From Parasponia andersonii (taxonomy: Eukaryota > Streptophyta > Magnoliopsida > Rosales > Cannabaceae), in the NCBI GenBank assembly GCA_002914805.1, contig JXTB01000111.1, positions 593,065-657,064 of the forward strand: DNA of 64,000 bases. The letters are read 5' to 3'. This document shows, piece after piece, positions 44,300-57,267 of this stretch. A program made the position numbers and the translations under genes. Within the stretch, counting starts at the first letter, position 1; every line of letters begins with the position of its first letter. The notes beneath the pieces were generated by a model. That model saw nothing but the letters and a program-made list of their open reading frames with translations, was not told the DNA's origin and made no database searches.

Positions 44300-47200
44300 T
44301 TCTCCTACTTGGGTTACATATGAACCAAATATAATTGTATTGCAAAACTGAAGTATGGCCATGAATATGCCATATTGTTGCTGAATATCCCTGAAGTTGT
44401 AATCTTGTCCATCAGGCATATCAGTATGAAACCAAAATGCTCGTCGTTGTACTTATTTGAATGGTAACTAGAACTCTCAATGATCACCGTACTAATATAC
44501 CCAAATGACACAGATCGAGTATGGAATGTGACATAAAAATTACACGCAATGTGATTTACTGTACCTATTTCTAATTGGTCCACCCGAAACTTTATTGAGA
44601 TTGACCTTAGTCTTTTCTTTTTAGTGCATTACCACAAACCTTATTGTTAACCATAATGGGAAAGCAAGAAACTATGAAATACATCATATAATATATAATG
44701 AATAGAGTCTACAATAAAAATCATCATCAACCAAAATACTGCAATATACAAATATGAACAAGTGTCACAGAATACGCATCTAAACCAAATTATAAACTCC
44801 TACTAAAATTGCACACTATCCAAAAATACAATACCTATATAAGTAGTGTGCTCGTGAAAGACTTTAGGTGGTAAACTTTTGATAAGCAGATCCACTATTA
44901 TAGAGTTTATACCGATATACTCAATTAATACTAAACGACTTTATACTCTTTCTCTAATAGCTAGGAACTTAATATCAATGTGTTTTGACTTCGATGAGCT
45001 CTTGTTACTGTTGAATATAGAACTGTTAAGTTATTGTCAAAATAAAATTTCAATGGCCCCTTAATACCATTTACTACATATAGTCAGGTGACAAAGTTAC
45101 GCAGCCATATTCTTTGATTGGATGTCTCATAATAAGCTATGAATTCTGTCTTTATAATTGAAGTAGCTACGAGTGTCTACTTGGCACTCTTCTAAAAAAT
45201 AGTTCCTCCAGTTAAAAGAAAGACATACCCCAATGTGGATCTTTTACTGTCAAGACATCCTACAAAATCAGAGTCAAAGTACCCAATGATCTCCAAAATA
45301 TCCGATCTCTGATAAGTAAGTATGTATTCCTTTGTTCTCTATAAGTACATCGTAATCCCCTTTGCTGCATTCCAATGATCCACTCCAGGGTTACTCATAT
45401 ATCTTCCCAACATGCCAACTACGAATGCTAAATCCAGATGTATACATACTTGAGTATACATCAGACTCCTTACATCCAAAATATAAGGAAATTATTGCAT
45501 GGGTTCTTTATTAATATCATTCTTAAGGCTTTGGCTGAGGCTAAATTTATCTCTCTTAGACACCGGAGTATCTGTTGGTGCACGTTTATCCATACCAAAT
45601 CTACTGAGTACCCTTTCGATATAGCTCTGTTGTGATAACTTAAGGATACCCCAGGACCAGTCTCGATGTATCTATATACTTAATACAATGGTGGCGACTC
45701 TAAGATCTTTTATTTCGAAATTCTTCACAAGAAATCTCTTGGTATCGTACAATAAGCTTATATCACTACTTGTTAGTAGTATATCATCAATATAAAGTAC
45801 TAAGAAGATAAACTTACTAAGAAGATAAACTTACTCCCACTAAACTTATGGTATGTACAATCATTAATAGAATTCACCTTAAAACTAAACGAGAGAATTA
45901 CCTCATAAAATTTGTGATACCATTGACAGGAAACCTGCTTGAGACCATAAATGGACTTCTTGAGTTTGCAAACTATAGACTTTGAAACCCTCGATATAAA
46001 AATTTTCTGGTTGTACCATATATATTGTTTCATCAATGTCTCCATTGAGAAATACTGTCTTAATATCTATTTGATGAAGCTCAAGGTCATAATGAGCCAC
46101 AAGTGCCATAATAACTCTAAAGGAGTCCTTCGAAGCAACCGGAAAGAATATCTCTTTAAAGTCAATACCTTCCTTCTAAGTGAAGTCTTTAGCAACAAGA
46201 CGTGCTTTATATCTCTTAATATTGATTCGAATCCTGTTTGGTCTTAAATATCTATTTGCAACCAATGGGCATTGAACCTTCAGGCAATTTGATGAAATCC
46301 CAAACGCCGTTATCTCTCATAGAGTTCATTTCCTTATTTATGGCATCAATTAACTTTTGAGAATTGGAACTTTGTTTGACTTGTATGAAGTTAATTAGAT
46401 CATCTTCCACTATCTCAATTTCAAACTCATGTTTCTGAAGATATACGACATAGTCATTCGGAATCGCACTTCTCCTTTCTCTAGTGGACATCCTTAAAGG
46501 CACTAGTTCTTAAGTTTGTTGAGTTTACTCTACAGGAGCATTTGCATCAACTTGGACATAAACCTCCTGAACATTGTTTTGAACCGGAGCGATTGTATCT
46601 TGAATAATAATATTGTTAGGAATAGGATCTTGAGTGTCCTGACCATTGCCAATAGCATTCATAGGAAGAGAAATGAATGCTTCTTCAAAAATAATGTCCT
46701 TAACCTTATCTTCCCTCCTAATCTCAATGTCCTCATGAAATTTGGCATGAGAAAGACTTTATTGTGGGATTATAAAACTTATAATCTTTGGATCTTTCAA
46801 AATACCTTACAAAGTAGCAACTTACAGTTCTTGAATCTAGTTTTTTTTTCATTTGGCCTGCAAGGCCTTGTGTCCGCTGGACAACCCTATATGTATAAAT
46901 GACTTATACTGGGTTTTGCCTAGTCTAGAGTTTATACGATTTTTGCTACTGCATTGTTTGGTACTCTGTTAAGGACATATGCTACAGTTTTGAGTGCGTC
47001 TCCCTATAGTGATTCTAGTAAAATGGAATGACTGATCATACTATTTACCATATCTTTTAATGTTTTATTGCGTCATTCAGCAACACCATTTATGCTAGGT
47101 TTCCCTGGCATAGTGTATTACGGGACAATACTATACTCTTCTAAATACTTAGCAAAGAGCCCTGGGCGTTGCTCACCTGATCCATCATACCAACCGTAGT

Positions 47201-48989
47201 ACTTACCACCACGATCAGATTTGATAGTCTTAATTTTCTTATAAAGCTGATTTTCAACCTCAGCTTTATAAGCCTTAAATATATCCAATGATTGTGACTT
47301 CTCATAAATCAAGCATATGTACCCATAATAAGAGTAATCATCTATGAACATGATAAATTACTATTATCCATTCTAAGAATCCGTATGGAATGGACTACAG
47401 ATATTCATATGTATCAGTTCTAAGATACTAGAGCTTTTATTGACACCTAACTTCCTAACGTTTGTCTGTTTTCCCTTTATACACTCAACGTAGACTTTAA
47501 AGTTTGCCAAATCAAGGGGACCAAGGATTCTATTAGACACAAGACGTTTAATTCTTTGTTTAGAAATGTGTCTTAAGTGCTTGTGCCACAACATCTACGA
47601 GTTCTCATTAGTTAATTTTTATTTTGTACCTCTTGAATTAACATGCAAAGTTTCATTAACGGAGAGTTAGGTATTTAACATATAAAGATTGTCAATAAAA
47701 ATACCAGTACTAACTACATTCGAATAAAGCATAAGACTAAATAAATTGTTTCCGAAAGAATAAGAATAACTGAATTTGTCCAATAAGAAACTGAAACCAA
47801 ATTCTATCTTAAAGGCCAGAATTTAAAGGCAATCTAAAATGCCTAATGGCCTCTACTGAAGCTGTTTTGCCATCATCCATATAGATGACTCTTTCATCAT
47901 CACTTAGCTTCCAGTTTCATAGGCAACCTTGCATGGAAACACTAACGTGAGTAGTAGTACCAGAATCTATCTAACAGGTGTCTTTAGGTACAGAAGTTAA
48001 ATTAACTTCAGAACAAATATAAATGAGAAGCTTACCTTTCTTAACATGCCAAGCTTTTATACTTAACATATTCCTTCTTCAGGTGTTCATCCTTTCTACA
48101 AAAGAAGTAACCTTGCTCTTCCTTATCTTACTTCTTCTGTGCCTTAATAAGTGGAGCTACTGCAGTTTCTTTATCCTTATTTATTTTACTCTTCTTTGCC
48201 TTAGAAGTAGTGGTCAAGTTAGCACTTTCAGGCCTTACAGGTTTGATTTTCTCTTCCTTCTAATCATAAATGGTTATTAACTCATTAATATTCTATTTTT
48301 CCTTTTGGGCGTTATATATAGTATGTAGGTTTCCATACTGATTAGGAAAAGAACCAAATCAAGGCCACAAGAAAATCTTCATTAATTTCTAACTTGAGTT
48401 CCTTATGTTTGCCAGTCAAATGAGATATCAGTATGATATATTCCCTCATATTTCCTTTGCCATTGTACCTCATTGAGATGAGTTTTTCTAAGGTAGTAAT
48501 CATCTCACCCTTTTCATTCTTGAGATATAATTTTTCAAGAGCAGCAAAGAAAGCCTTAGCATTTTCCTCTCTTGGCAAAGAGCTCCGTATGATTTCTGAA
48601 ATAGAGTGCTCCATGATCATGACACTTATATGATTAGACTTTTTTTATAGCTTAAAGTTTTATTTATCTTCAGTGGAACTTTCTTCTGTAAGAGTAGCAG
48701 ATTGGTCTTTTCTAAGTGCCAAATCAAAATCTATATAATCCAGTACGATCATGATATTCTCTTTCACGACCTTAAAGTTTGTGCTTGTAAGCACATGAAT
48801 GGTACTCAAATTAGCATATACATTAGTAGTAGAAACTAAACAAAGAATAAAATAAAACTATAAATTGACTATGCTCACAACTTAAATGTCATATATAGGC
48901 GTACAATTCAATCACAAAATATGCAAACATGACATATATCACATAATCATATAAGGTGGGCTACCATCACAAGATACTTAGTGCAACAT

Positions 48990-49600
48990 TAAGAGGTCTT
49001 CTTTTGGGCTAATATATTAACTTGCAAGTGGTATTCTCATGTGTAATAATCAAATACTAACGATAAATCCTGTCAAATAATAAACCTTCCTTTGGGCCAA
49101 TTTATTATCTACATGGAAACCAAACAATCATCATATACTCATTATCATAGGTATGTTTATTGTTGTGCCAAATAACTACCTTCCTTTGGGCCGATAGTTA
49201 TCCGTATTAACAACAAACCTACAACATCTTTATACGTTAGACAAAACATAACTGCACAACAAAGGTTACTTTAACCACATGTTGCTTTATCGTATTTCAT
49301 CTAACATACAAACAAATGGTACAAAAAAAATTAATCGAAATGCTTGAAAATCGACTAAAAAATAGCCAAAAAACTGAAATTTTCTCTGTTGATAGAATCA
49401 GTCAACCGGTTGGCAGAATCAGTCGACCGATTCTGCCAATTTTGGTTGACTGAAAACCACAGAGATCAAATTGTGGTATTTGGCAACATTCGGTCGACCA
49501 AAAGACTGAAAAGCTACTTTTGGTCGACTGAATCTAACAGTCATCAAATTATCAGATTCGATATTTGAAATTGGCTCGTCACTTTTTTCAACCCTAGAAC
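48990..49600 (-). repeat. Repeated motifs in the copia 5' leader
   Basis: The motif CTTCCTTTGGGCC is found near 49085 and 49170, with a diverged copy (CTTCTTTTGGGC) near 49005. Further right, short GGTCGAC/GTCGACC motifs recur four or five times between 49395 and 49550. The ORF at 49419-49616 follows these repeats and has no recognised domain. Confidence 0.6.
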
Positions 49601-50071
49601 CAAATAGAATTTTCAACAGGCAAAGTAAGGATCATTCTAGTCTTTAGTAAGTCAAAAATAGATTGAAACTCCATGATTTAAGTAAAAAATAACCAAAATC
49701 TGCTTAAAATTTGACCAAAAACTGAAAATTTTGCTGAAATTCATCTTGCTGGAATAGTGTTTTTGGTAATCAAAAACTAGAATTGGTCTCCGAAATTACT
49801 ATTCTAGTTGCGAATATGAAAAATTATATATTCACTTAAATGACTTCAAATATAAAAAATAAACTTAAAAATGATGTTTTTGGCCTTAAATTCGAAATAT
49901 AAACGACCCATAAGATAAAACCTAACCCTCATAGCATCAAATACTCAATAAATCATATAAAATCACATATCATGCACGTATAATCCAAACCCTAGAAATC
50001 TAAATAGGCATAGATTATAAAAACTACAGATATGCATGAAATTTTAATCAATTTTAACATCAAATCCTACT

Positions 50072-50080
50072 ATGATACCA
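50072..50080 (-). other. Primer-binding site of the copia element
   Basis: The minus strand reads TGGTATCAT two bases inside the right LTR, a damaged initiator-tRNA primer site (usual form TGGTATCAGAGC). Confidence 0.8.
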
Positions 50081-50082
50081 CT

Positions 50083-50545
50083 TGTTAGGAATGAATATAG
50101 GATTGCTAATACCAAATACAACTCTAGATCATTCATACAAAACTGATAAGCATGGATTCATTAAATATACCTGAGTCTATGATAGATACTGTAGTCTAGA
50201 CGATGAACCGAAGGCGAAAGTGTCAAAAAATGACTGTAATTTGCGTGATGGTTTGGTCTTCTACACAACTTAATCCCTAAAACACTTATATAGAACTCTT
50301 TATAACTAATGGCAGGTCACAGAGAGAATGAGTGTATATGAAAAGATGATGGGGACCATAACCCTAATATTCTCTTTATATAGTCTTTTATTGGGTATCT
50401 ATCATACTAAACTGAGTGACTAATAGGGTATCCACATTGATATCCATAATATCTTGACCTGATCTTATTAAATCACTTATTTGATCTGCTTAAGAATAAT
50501 ATGACCCAATACAATTATTAAAATATATGGCCCAATATAAGAAAT
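50083..50545 (-). repeat. 5' LTR of the copia element, outer end lost
   Basis: It begins TGTTAGGAATG and matches the left LTR, but the expected last bases (AGAATTTCCTAACA) are replaced by AATTTTC and an inverted copy of nearby sequence. Confidence 0.88.
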
Positions 50546-50575
50546 AATTTTCTATATTGGGCCACATACAATTGT
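50524..50575. repeat. Inverted duplication at the LTR/flank junction
   Basis: TATGGCCCAATATA (50526-50539) is followed, after a 13-base spacer, by TATATTGGGCCACATA (50553-50568). The inverted match continues weakly into ACAATTGTT / TACAATTATT. Confidence 0.85.
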
Positions 50576-50806
50576 TAAAAAATTGAAAGTAAAAAACGAT
50601 CGAGTTTGTCAATTGTTAGACAAACAACAATGAAGAACCAAATTTCGAAGCCAATGAAATCTGATTTCAGTTTAATAACATGAGTACATCTCTACATGTC
50701 TTAATTTCTTTTATCCTTCCTCTAGCCTTGCCGAGTAAAATTAGTTAATGTTAATTTCTTTGCTCTTGGTTGCCATAGTCAGGAATCATCGAGATTTTGT
50801 TTCTTG
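50576..50806 (+). repeat. 231-bp flank duplication, right copy (R')
   Basis: Same length as the left copy. It ends GTTTCTTG and then continues TCATTGGTGAG as unique sequence. Confidence 0.93.
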
Positions 50807-50879
50807 TCATTGGTGAGAAGTTTGTCGTTGAAACTGTATTGTCGTGGTAGTGAATGATGTTGCTATAGTTTGGTAGAAT

Positions 50880-51724
50880 CAAGGACGGAGCTAGGATTTT
50901 TCACCAGGGTTTGAGCTATAATTATAATTTAAAAATAATTAAAAATAATAATTAGTATTACAATCGTATTTGAAGTGTTTTTATTCTTTGAAAATATTTT
51001 ACAATGAGTTCATTATCAATATTGTTAAATATGTATTTTTTAATGTAAATAAGCAAATTATCATTCATCTATTAATCACATATTCTATTACTTAGCTGAT
51101 TCTTTAAAAAATTCATATAATAGAATACACTCTCCATATTAGCAATAGTAATTGGTAAAATTAATACAATATCATGAGTCGATAAATAAGAGGCTAAATA
51201 TTATATCTTATTGCCTCAACTATTTTTTATGCAAGATCACCGATACTTTTCAATCTATTAAATTTATCACTGGAATATATATTAATTAGATATATATTAA
51301 GTTGATCATCAAGTTCCATAAGTTCTATAGTAGAAAAGTCCTTTGGATAATACTAAGCAAAGTAAATTGATATTTTCTTGTCAAAAGTAAAAAATATATC
51401 ACATGGACACAATTATGCCATACAAAGAACCAAGTCTAAAAAATATATGCTTTCTTTATTGAATTTATTTAAAATCATTTAAAATGAAATAATGAGCTAT
51501 ATTAATTTTGAAATAGATTTAGACCTTTTTTTATTAACTAATGCAACAAATTTTTAATTGTGGGCTTATAAGATTTTATTGTGTTTTTTTTTTTATATCT
51601 TTTAGGGGGCTTAATTATTTTTTTAAGAGTTATATTAAATATTTTAACAAATTTAACAAATATATAACAATTAAATAAATAAAATTTGGGGGGGGGGGAG
51701 GCTAGTGAGCTGGCTGTGTTCGTG
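50880..51724. mobile_element. Non-autonomous hAT-type transposon, 845 bp
   Basis: The ends are CAAGGACGGAGCTAG and (reverse complement of the right end) CACGAACACAGCCAG, 10 of 15 matching. It is flanked by identical GGTAGAAT at 50872-50879 and 51725-51732, an 8-bp target duplication. A run of 12 G precedes the right end. AT-rich interior without a transposase. Confidence 0.9.
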
Positions 51725-51732
51725 GGTAGAAT

Positions 51733-53463
51733 GGTTGCAATAACATATGAATTGAATATGATTCTTTGGTTAGAATGACTCTCTTAATTTAGGAATAATA
51801 TTACTTTTATATTTTGTATTTTGATACTCTGTTCAGTTTGTAGCTTGTGCTTTGGTTATTATCAACATTGACTATTATATTTAATATTTGTTACAAATTT
51901 ATACCTTGACACCATTTTAAAGTGATTAATTTGCCAAGATGATTTAATAAAGTTATTCTCAAATCAATTTTATATGGTTTATTTTTAGGTTTTTAAACGT
52001 CATCTTGGTAAATTAATTGTTCTAAATTTATGTTAAGGAATAAATGTTTAACAAATTTTTAATCTAAAGATCAATGTTGATAATAATCAAAACACAATAT
52101 ACAATTTAAATAAAGTGTCAAAATACAAGGTATAAAAATGATATTATCCCCCTTAATTTATTAAGTATTCTTCTTTTTTTTTTTTAAGGATTCTTAATGA
52201 TTGACATTGAATTTTTTCTACGTCTTAATTAATTAATTAATGTCCATATAACTCATTTATACCCCAAAAAAAAAAAAGAAATTAATAATTATGCAGATAA
52301 GTTGGCTTCTCTAAGTGTTTGAAATATAATAGGATGTGGTAGGGTTAGCAGGCTCATAGTTTGCTTCTACGTTGAGTTAAAGATGGTTTGAAGGGCTATA
52401 TCTATGTTAGGGCGAGTGAGGTATATATGTAATTTTATATTTTACCATGTACATTTATTTATTTACTTATTTATTTTTTTCAATTTAACCTTTATTTAAG
52501 TTATATTTTTTTGGTTAGTTTTCTAATTATTTCTCTATATGCCCACGACCGATTTTGTTGTTGTTGTTGTTTTTTTTTTCCTTTTTGTTTATCTATTTTG
52601 AAAGGTATGGTTATTTTATGTTACCTTATACCCTTGTAGGAGAATTGGGGAAGTAAATTAGATTGAAACTGACTTTTAATATTAAGATGATCCCAAAAAC
52701 ACTCATCTATAATGACTAAATACTATTTTTATACCTTCTGTTCTCAAAAAAGCTCAAAAGTATGATCTACTCATTTGTAATACTAGAAAAAAGTATACAC
52801 TATGTACCTTTTTGGTTAAAATTATAATTTGAAATATCTAATATACCATTTTATATATTTCAAAAACCTATTATCAAACCCTCCTCTATTATATAATTAG
52901 TTTTTTAAAGGTACATTTTTTTTTAAGAACATTTTTTTAGATTATATAAAAAATGTTGTTGATGTGTTTTTTGAGCAATTATTTTAAGATTTTCTTTCTT
53001 TCTTCTTTTATTTTTATTTTTTTTAAGAGTTAGTTCAAATATCAATATCTCAAGGCATTACTTTTATTTAACTACAAATTTAGTATTTGAATTTTTTTTT
53101 TTTTAAAAAAAAGATCGAGGTTTACTTTCTTTTTATGTTTTAGAAAACAGACAGAGTACTTTTGGATTTTTTAGGATGTAGGATATAAACTTTACAAATT
53201 TAGCCATACGAGGTCTTTTGAACCCTCAAGCTATATAAAAGTACCTTTAGCTGTACTAACCCTATTAAAAAATTTAAAATATTGCACTTTTACTTTAAGC
53301 ATCCTTTTCATTCCTAAAGTAGGTCTTACCTTATTTAATACCACATCAGTTTTATTTACTTATCAATTTTGGCTCCCTAAGCCACTACATCTACAAATAA
53401 TTAGTTTTTTTTTGTCCACTTATAATCAATGTTGGGATAAGAGCAAGTAATCAAAAATAATAT
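51733..53463. other. Intergenic spacer
   Basis: AT-rich, with T runs and no recognised gene or element. Confidence 0.6.
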
Positions 53464-53870
53464 AGAAAAATTTGGAGGAATGAACTATTTGAAAGTGAAG
53501 AATACCCATTATTGGAATTTCGATCCTAAGTTCGAGTTACACCTGGGATAGACGTGAAAACCTATTATTCCTAATGGGGTGGGATGATGATTGAGTAGTA
53601 ATAGCTATTTTTCTTTAATTTATAATAAGCGGAGATCATTAGTTAAGTCTTATTTTATTTATTTATTTAAAAAAAAAACTATTTAAAAGTGAGTTTTGAA
53701 TAAAGACATAAGTTTTAAAACTCTTTACAAAATAATCTTTGACATTGTCGAGTCTATTAAGCTTCATGTATGTAATTAAGTATTATCGAAACTACTTTAC
53801 AAATAAATTAAAAACATAAGCTCTTTTGCAAATATATATTTTACAAAGGGCTCTTTTGCTAATTGACCCA
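53464..53870 (+). repeat. Dispersed repeat, copy interrupted by a SINE
   Basis: The parts outside the SINE (GGAGGAATGAACTATTTGAA; TTTTGAATAAAGACATAAGT; TTTTAAAACTCTTTACAAAA; ACATAAGCTCTTTTGCAAAT) match 57268-57505. Non-coding. Confidence 0.8.
53499..53677 (+). mobile_element. tRNA-derived SINE, family 1, copy 3 (5'-truncated)
   Basis: The A-box part is missing. The B box (GTTCGAGTTACACC) and the shared body and A-rich tail are present. Flanks ACTATTTGAAAGTGA (53484-53498) and ACTATTTAAAAGTGA (53678-53692) are a 15-bp duplication with one mismatch. Confidence 0.9.
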
Positions 53871-55393
53871 ACAATATATATAGAGATGTGTTCTCCTTTT
53901 TTTTCGGTTTAAAGTAATAAACGAAAGTTGAACATTATTTTTAGTTTCAAAAAAAAAAAAATAAGAAGCAATAAAAATAAGATCTCTTTCACATAACATC
54001 GATTCAGTAAATATTACAAATTCACCACCCTCCCAAAAGCTACGATGGAATAAGATTTTTTTTTTAAAAATAAAACAACAATAATATTGGGTGCATTATA
54101 TGCCTGGGAAAAATCATCTCTGATAAACCATTTTCTCCGATTTTAACAAAGAACTTGAGTATTTTACACAAAACTTTTTGCTTCGTCTTTTGGTTTAGTT
54201 AAGTTTTCTTTTTTGACTCAAAATAATTAAATCCATCATAATATTATTCAGTTCATGAAAAAAATTAGAAAGTAGAAGGCTTATGGAGAAATTTAGAGTT
54301 TCTAATTATAATATGATAGGGTGCACTTATTATGAAAGAATTATAAAAAATAAGTTAAAAAAGGTATATAGTTGTATATTTTAGTCTTTTCATTCAAAGG
54401 TAATTTAGTAATAAAAAAATTTTAAAAAAATGGTGCCTTAATGCAGCTTGAGGGTACAAATAGAGTCCCCAAACCATAACAGGGGGGTGCTTTTTGGATT
54501 AACTCTTTAATATTTTACTTTTTTTAGTCTTATTAGTTTTTACTAAAAAATTGTCTACTCCCAATATTCAATTAGTTTCAATAAACAACAATTAGGAAAC
54601 AAAAATTTTCGAAAAATATAATTCTTGGACAAGTAATATGTGATCATATGTGATGTGATTTTCTAGTATTCAAGACCAAATATGTTTGTGTATCTCACTT
54701 CTTAACCCTTGTTACATTAAATAGAAAATTATTAAAAAACATTTAAATTGGAAAACACCAAAAACCTTGTATTTGTTTTAGTAAAACATTAGTGTCAAAT
54801 TATACTTTTAGACATGCAAATTATATCTCCTTAGTTTTCCAAATGGAGTAAAAATTATGCATTCTAACAAAATCATTGTCGCCTTTAGTTGATTTTCTTA
54901 TTTAAACATGACTAGAATCTCTTGTATCAAGTAGTCGAGTTCTCCATTAAACTTGCACCGAAATAGCTTAAGGGCCAGTTCGGTATTGCTATGCTATAGC
55001 CCTATTGTGAGCAACAAGTATTTTTGGGGAAAAAAAAGTCGAGGTGTTTGATAAATTTAATCTACAAAACTATTATGTTGTTTGAAAGCAGCATCTAATG
55101 TTTAGTAAATTATAAATTATATGTATTGTAATATGTTATTTTAAATAATTTATATTATAGAAGCATAATCAATTTTGAAAAGCAACTCTTACCATGCTTA
55201 TCAAATTCTACTTAAATTAGTAGTTACGCATCAACTTTTGAAATCAGCTGACCAAAAAATAGAAACTTAGCAAATGCCCTTATTCCTGTTTTTTTTTTTG
55301 TTAACCACTTTCAAAATCTAAAAGCAGCTATCGTAGTTAATCCTAAATAGGCCCTAAATGCCTAATGCCCCAAATTAATTTTTGAAAAATATA

Positions 55394-55397
<4 letters not shown>
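53871..55397. other. Intergenic spacer
   Basis: AT-rich; no gene recognised. Confidence 0.6.

Positions 55398-55425
<28 letters not shown>
55398..55425. repeat. (TA)n microsatellite
   Basis: About 14 TA units. Confidence 0.95.
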
Positions 55426-55469
55426 CTAAATGTGAATGGGTGTATAGTTATAGAGTTAAAGATATAGTT

Positions 55470-55760
55470 TAGGAGCTTATAGAAATATGACCAAATTTTA
55501 AGCCTAAATTAAGTAAATATTCATTTGTCAAATGTTATAACAAAATATCTAATATATATGTTTATATACTAAGTGTAAAATTTTACATACCAAGTATAAA
55601 AAATTATATACCCAAAATATTTCATTATAGTAACTTAAATTGGTAGATAAAGTGTAAAAATATATATACCTAAATATTTAGCTATAAAATTTTTTAAAAA
55701 AATAGACATCTACTTAATCAAATTTAAAATATTCATTATCCACCTAAATTTCTCTATAGT
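55470..55760. mobile_element. Possible MITE related to 41803-41862
   Basis: The left part TATAGAAATATGACCAAATT plus AAATTAAGTAAATATT matches 41810-41862. The right end, as reverse complement, reads CTATAGAGAAATTTAGGTGG with TTTGATTAAGTAGATG, a loose inverted repeat of the left. Boundaries are uncertain. Confidence 0.4.
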
Positions 55761-55904
55761 TTAACTATTTGGCTAATTTTGACGAAGAATATTATTGTTA
55801 TTATAAAAATAATTTTATCAAATTTGATCTAAAAGCAATTTTAATCTTGACAATCTAAAAGGAATAGATTTGGCATTCTAAACAAACACAATATTAAAAC
55901 TGGT

Positions 55905-56884
55905 ATTTTGTTAAAACATAAGATCACTCTGGTATGGCGTGCAGTTGGTGAATTTAATAATGTTAGATCAGGTACTATGAGAAATTCTTTAGAGGAGATA
56001 AGAATTCTGAAATGTCTTAACGTCAAGCTAAAGCCATCAAAAACTCCAAAAATAGTTGAGGTATTTTGGCGAGTCCCACCAGTAGGATGGTTAAAGGTTA
56101 ATACAGATAGTGCAATTTATAGTTGTCCTAGGTTAGCAGGTTGTGGTAGTGTTTTTAGGACGTCTAGGGGTTTCTTAAAGAGGGTTTTGCCATTTCTATT
56201 GGTAAAGCCTATGCTTTTGAGGTGGAATTGACTATTGTGATTCATGCAATTTTCTATGCATGGGACTTAAGAAGGAAAAATTTATGGCTGAAAAGTGATT
56301 CCGCTTATTTGGTTTCGATTCTGAAGTCTCGTTCTTTGTCTGTTCCTTGGCGTTGGAGACCATCGTGGATGCGTTGTCTTAGGTTGATTTCAAATATACA
56401 TTTTCATGTTTCCCATATCTTTCGCGAAAGGAATATTGTTGCTGATATTTTGGCTTCTAGAGTGATAAGTATTCAAGTTCTGACTTGGTGGCATACTGTT
56501 CCTCCATTTATCCATAACGCAATTAAGAAAGATTATTCAGGACTTTGTGGTTTCCGCTTTTCTTAGTTGCTCATTTATATTACAATGTGCTCTTTATTCC
56601 TTTTTGTGGTTTTCTTTATTGGGTTTTATACAAAAAGGTTTTTAATGAGGCATTGTTAGGAGGTTAAGATAATAGTTTTGTTTCGGCATAACTATCTGGC
56701 TCATCCTAAGGCTATTCATTTCTATTTTCAGCTGTTATTATTTTTCATTTTGGAGATTGTATTTTTCAAACATTTTGTACCTTTTTCATTTTTATTTTCT
56801 TTTATTTAATAAATTACCGGAGGGTTTCTTAGAACCTAAGTTATTTCTTCTAGGTACCATTTAGCAAAAAAAAAAAAAAAGAAA
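55905..56884 (+). pseudogene. 5'-truncated LINE with RNase H-like C-terminus
   Basis: Two overlapping frames (55908-56231 and 56222-56566) together cover a plant LINE C-terminal RNase H-like domain: EVFWRVPPVGWLKVNTDSA (first Asp), then after a frame change near 56190-56220 EVELTIVIHAI (Glu), WLKSDSAYLVSIL (second Asp) and HIFRERNIVADILASR (last His/Asp). The upstream endonuclease and reverse transcriptase are absent. A 3' UTR-like stretch ends in poly(A) at about 56866-56880, which supports LINE retrotransposition with 5' truncation. Because of the frame change it is not functional. Confidence 0.88.
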
Positions 56885-57267
56885 GAGAGATTTTTAGTAT
56901 TTTTCATTTTGAATTAGGGTTTTTACTTCTAAAAGGTTCTACTTGTGGCCTTGTGGTGATAATAATGTCTCATTCAAAAATTTTATCAAAACTAAACCTT
57001 AAGTGTCATGTCATTCATCTAAATTTACCTAAATACTCTAGTTGAAATGCCAAATCTTCTTTTCTTGCTACTCTAAGTTTTTTCACCAGCATCCTTTATA
57101 ATCTTAATCTTGGATTCGAAGGAGGTAAGTCATTACCATAAAATCTAGTATTTTTTTATTTCAGCTCTAGTTTTTAAACTCATATCTTGGATTTTTGACC
57201 TAATCAAATTTTTATTGGATGATGGAGAGGTGATGGTGGTTTCAAATTTTCAATTATTTCCCTAAAA
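56885..57267. other. Intergenic spacer
   Basis: Nothing recognised. Confidence 0.6.

Larger units (their letters stand above)
43839..50575 (-). mobile_element. Ty1/copia retrotransposon, degenerate, minus strand
   Basis: LTRs at 43839-44299 and 50083-about 50545 enclose gag (UBN2-like, 48620-48342), gag-pre-integrase (LWHKHLRHISKQRIKRL, 47594-47373), integrase (FIDDYSYYGYICLIYEKSQS and IKTIKSDRGGKYYG, 47351-47118), and reverse transcriptase (NEMNSM-like start at 46503, AHYDLELHQIDIKTVFLNGD, KSIYGLKQVSCQWYHKFYE, and LYIDDILL near 45779-45800), then RNase H remnants to about 44900. This order (integrase before reverse transcriptase) is copia. Frames are broken throughout. No 5-bp target duplication is seen; a 231-bp duplication stands in its place. 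Confidence 0.93.

Noticed and set aside
49419-49616. 65-codon ORF in the copia leader
   Set aside because: It tracks the repeated GGTCGAC-type motifs and lies upstream of gag where no copia protein is expected.
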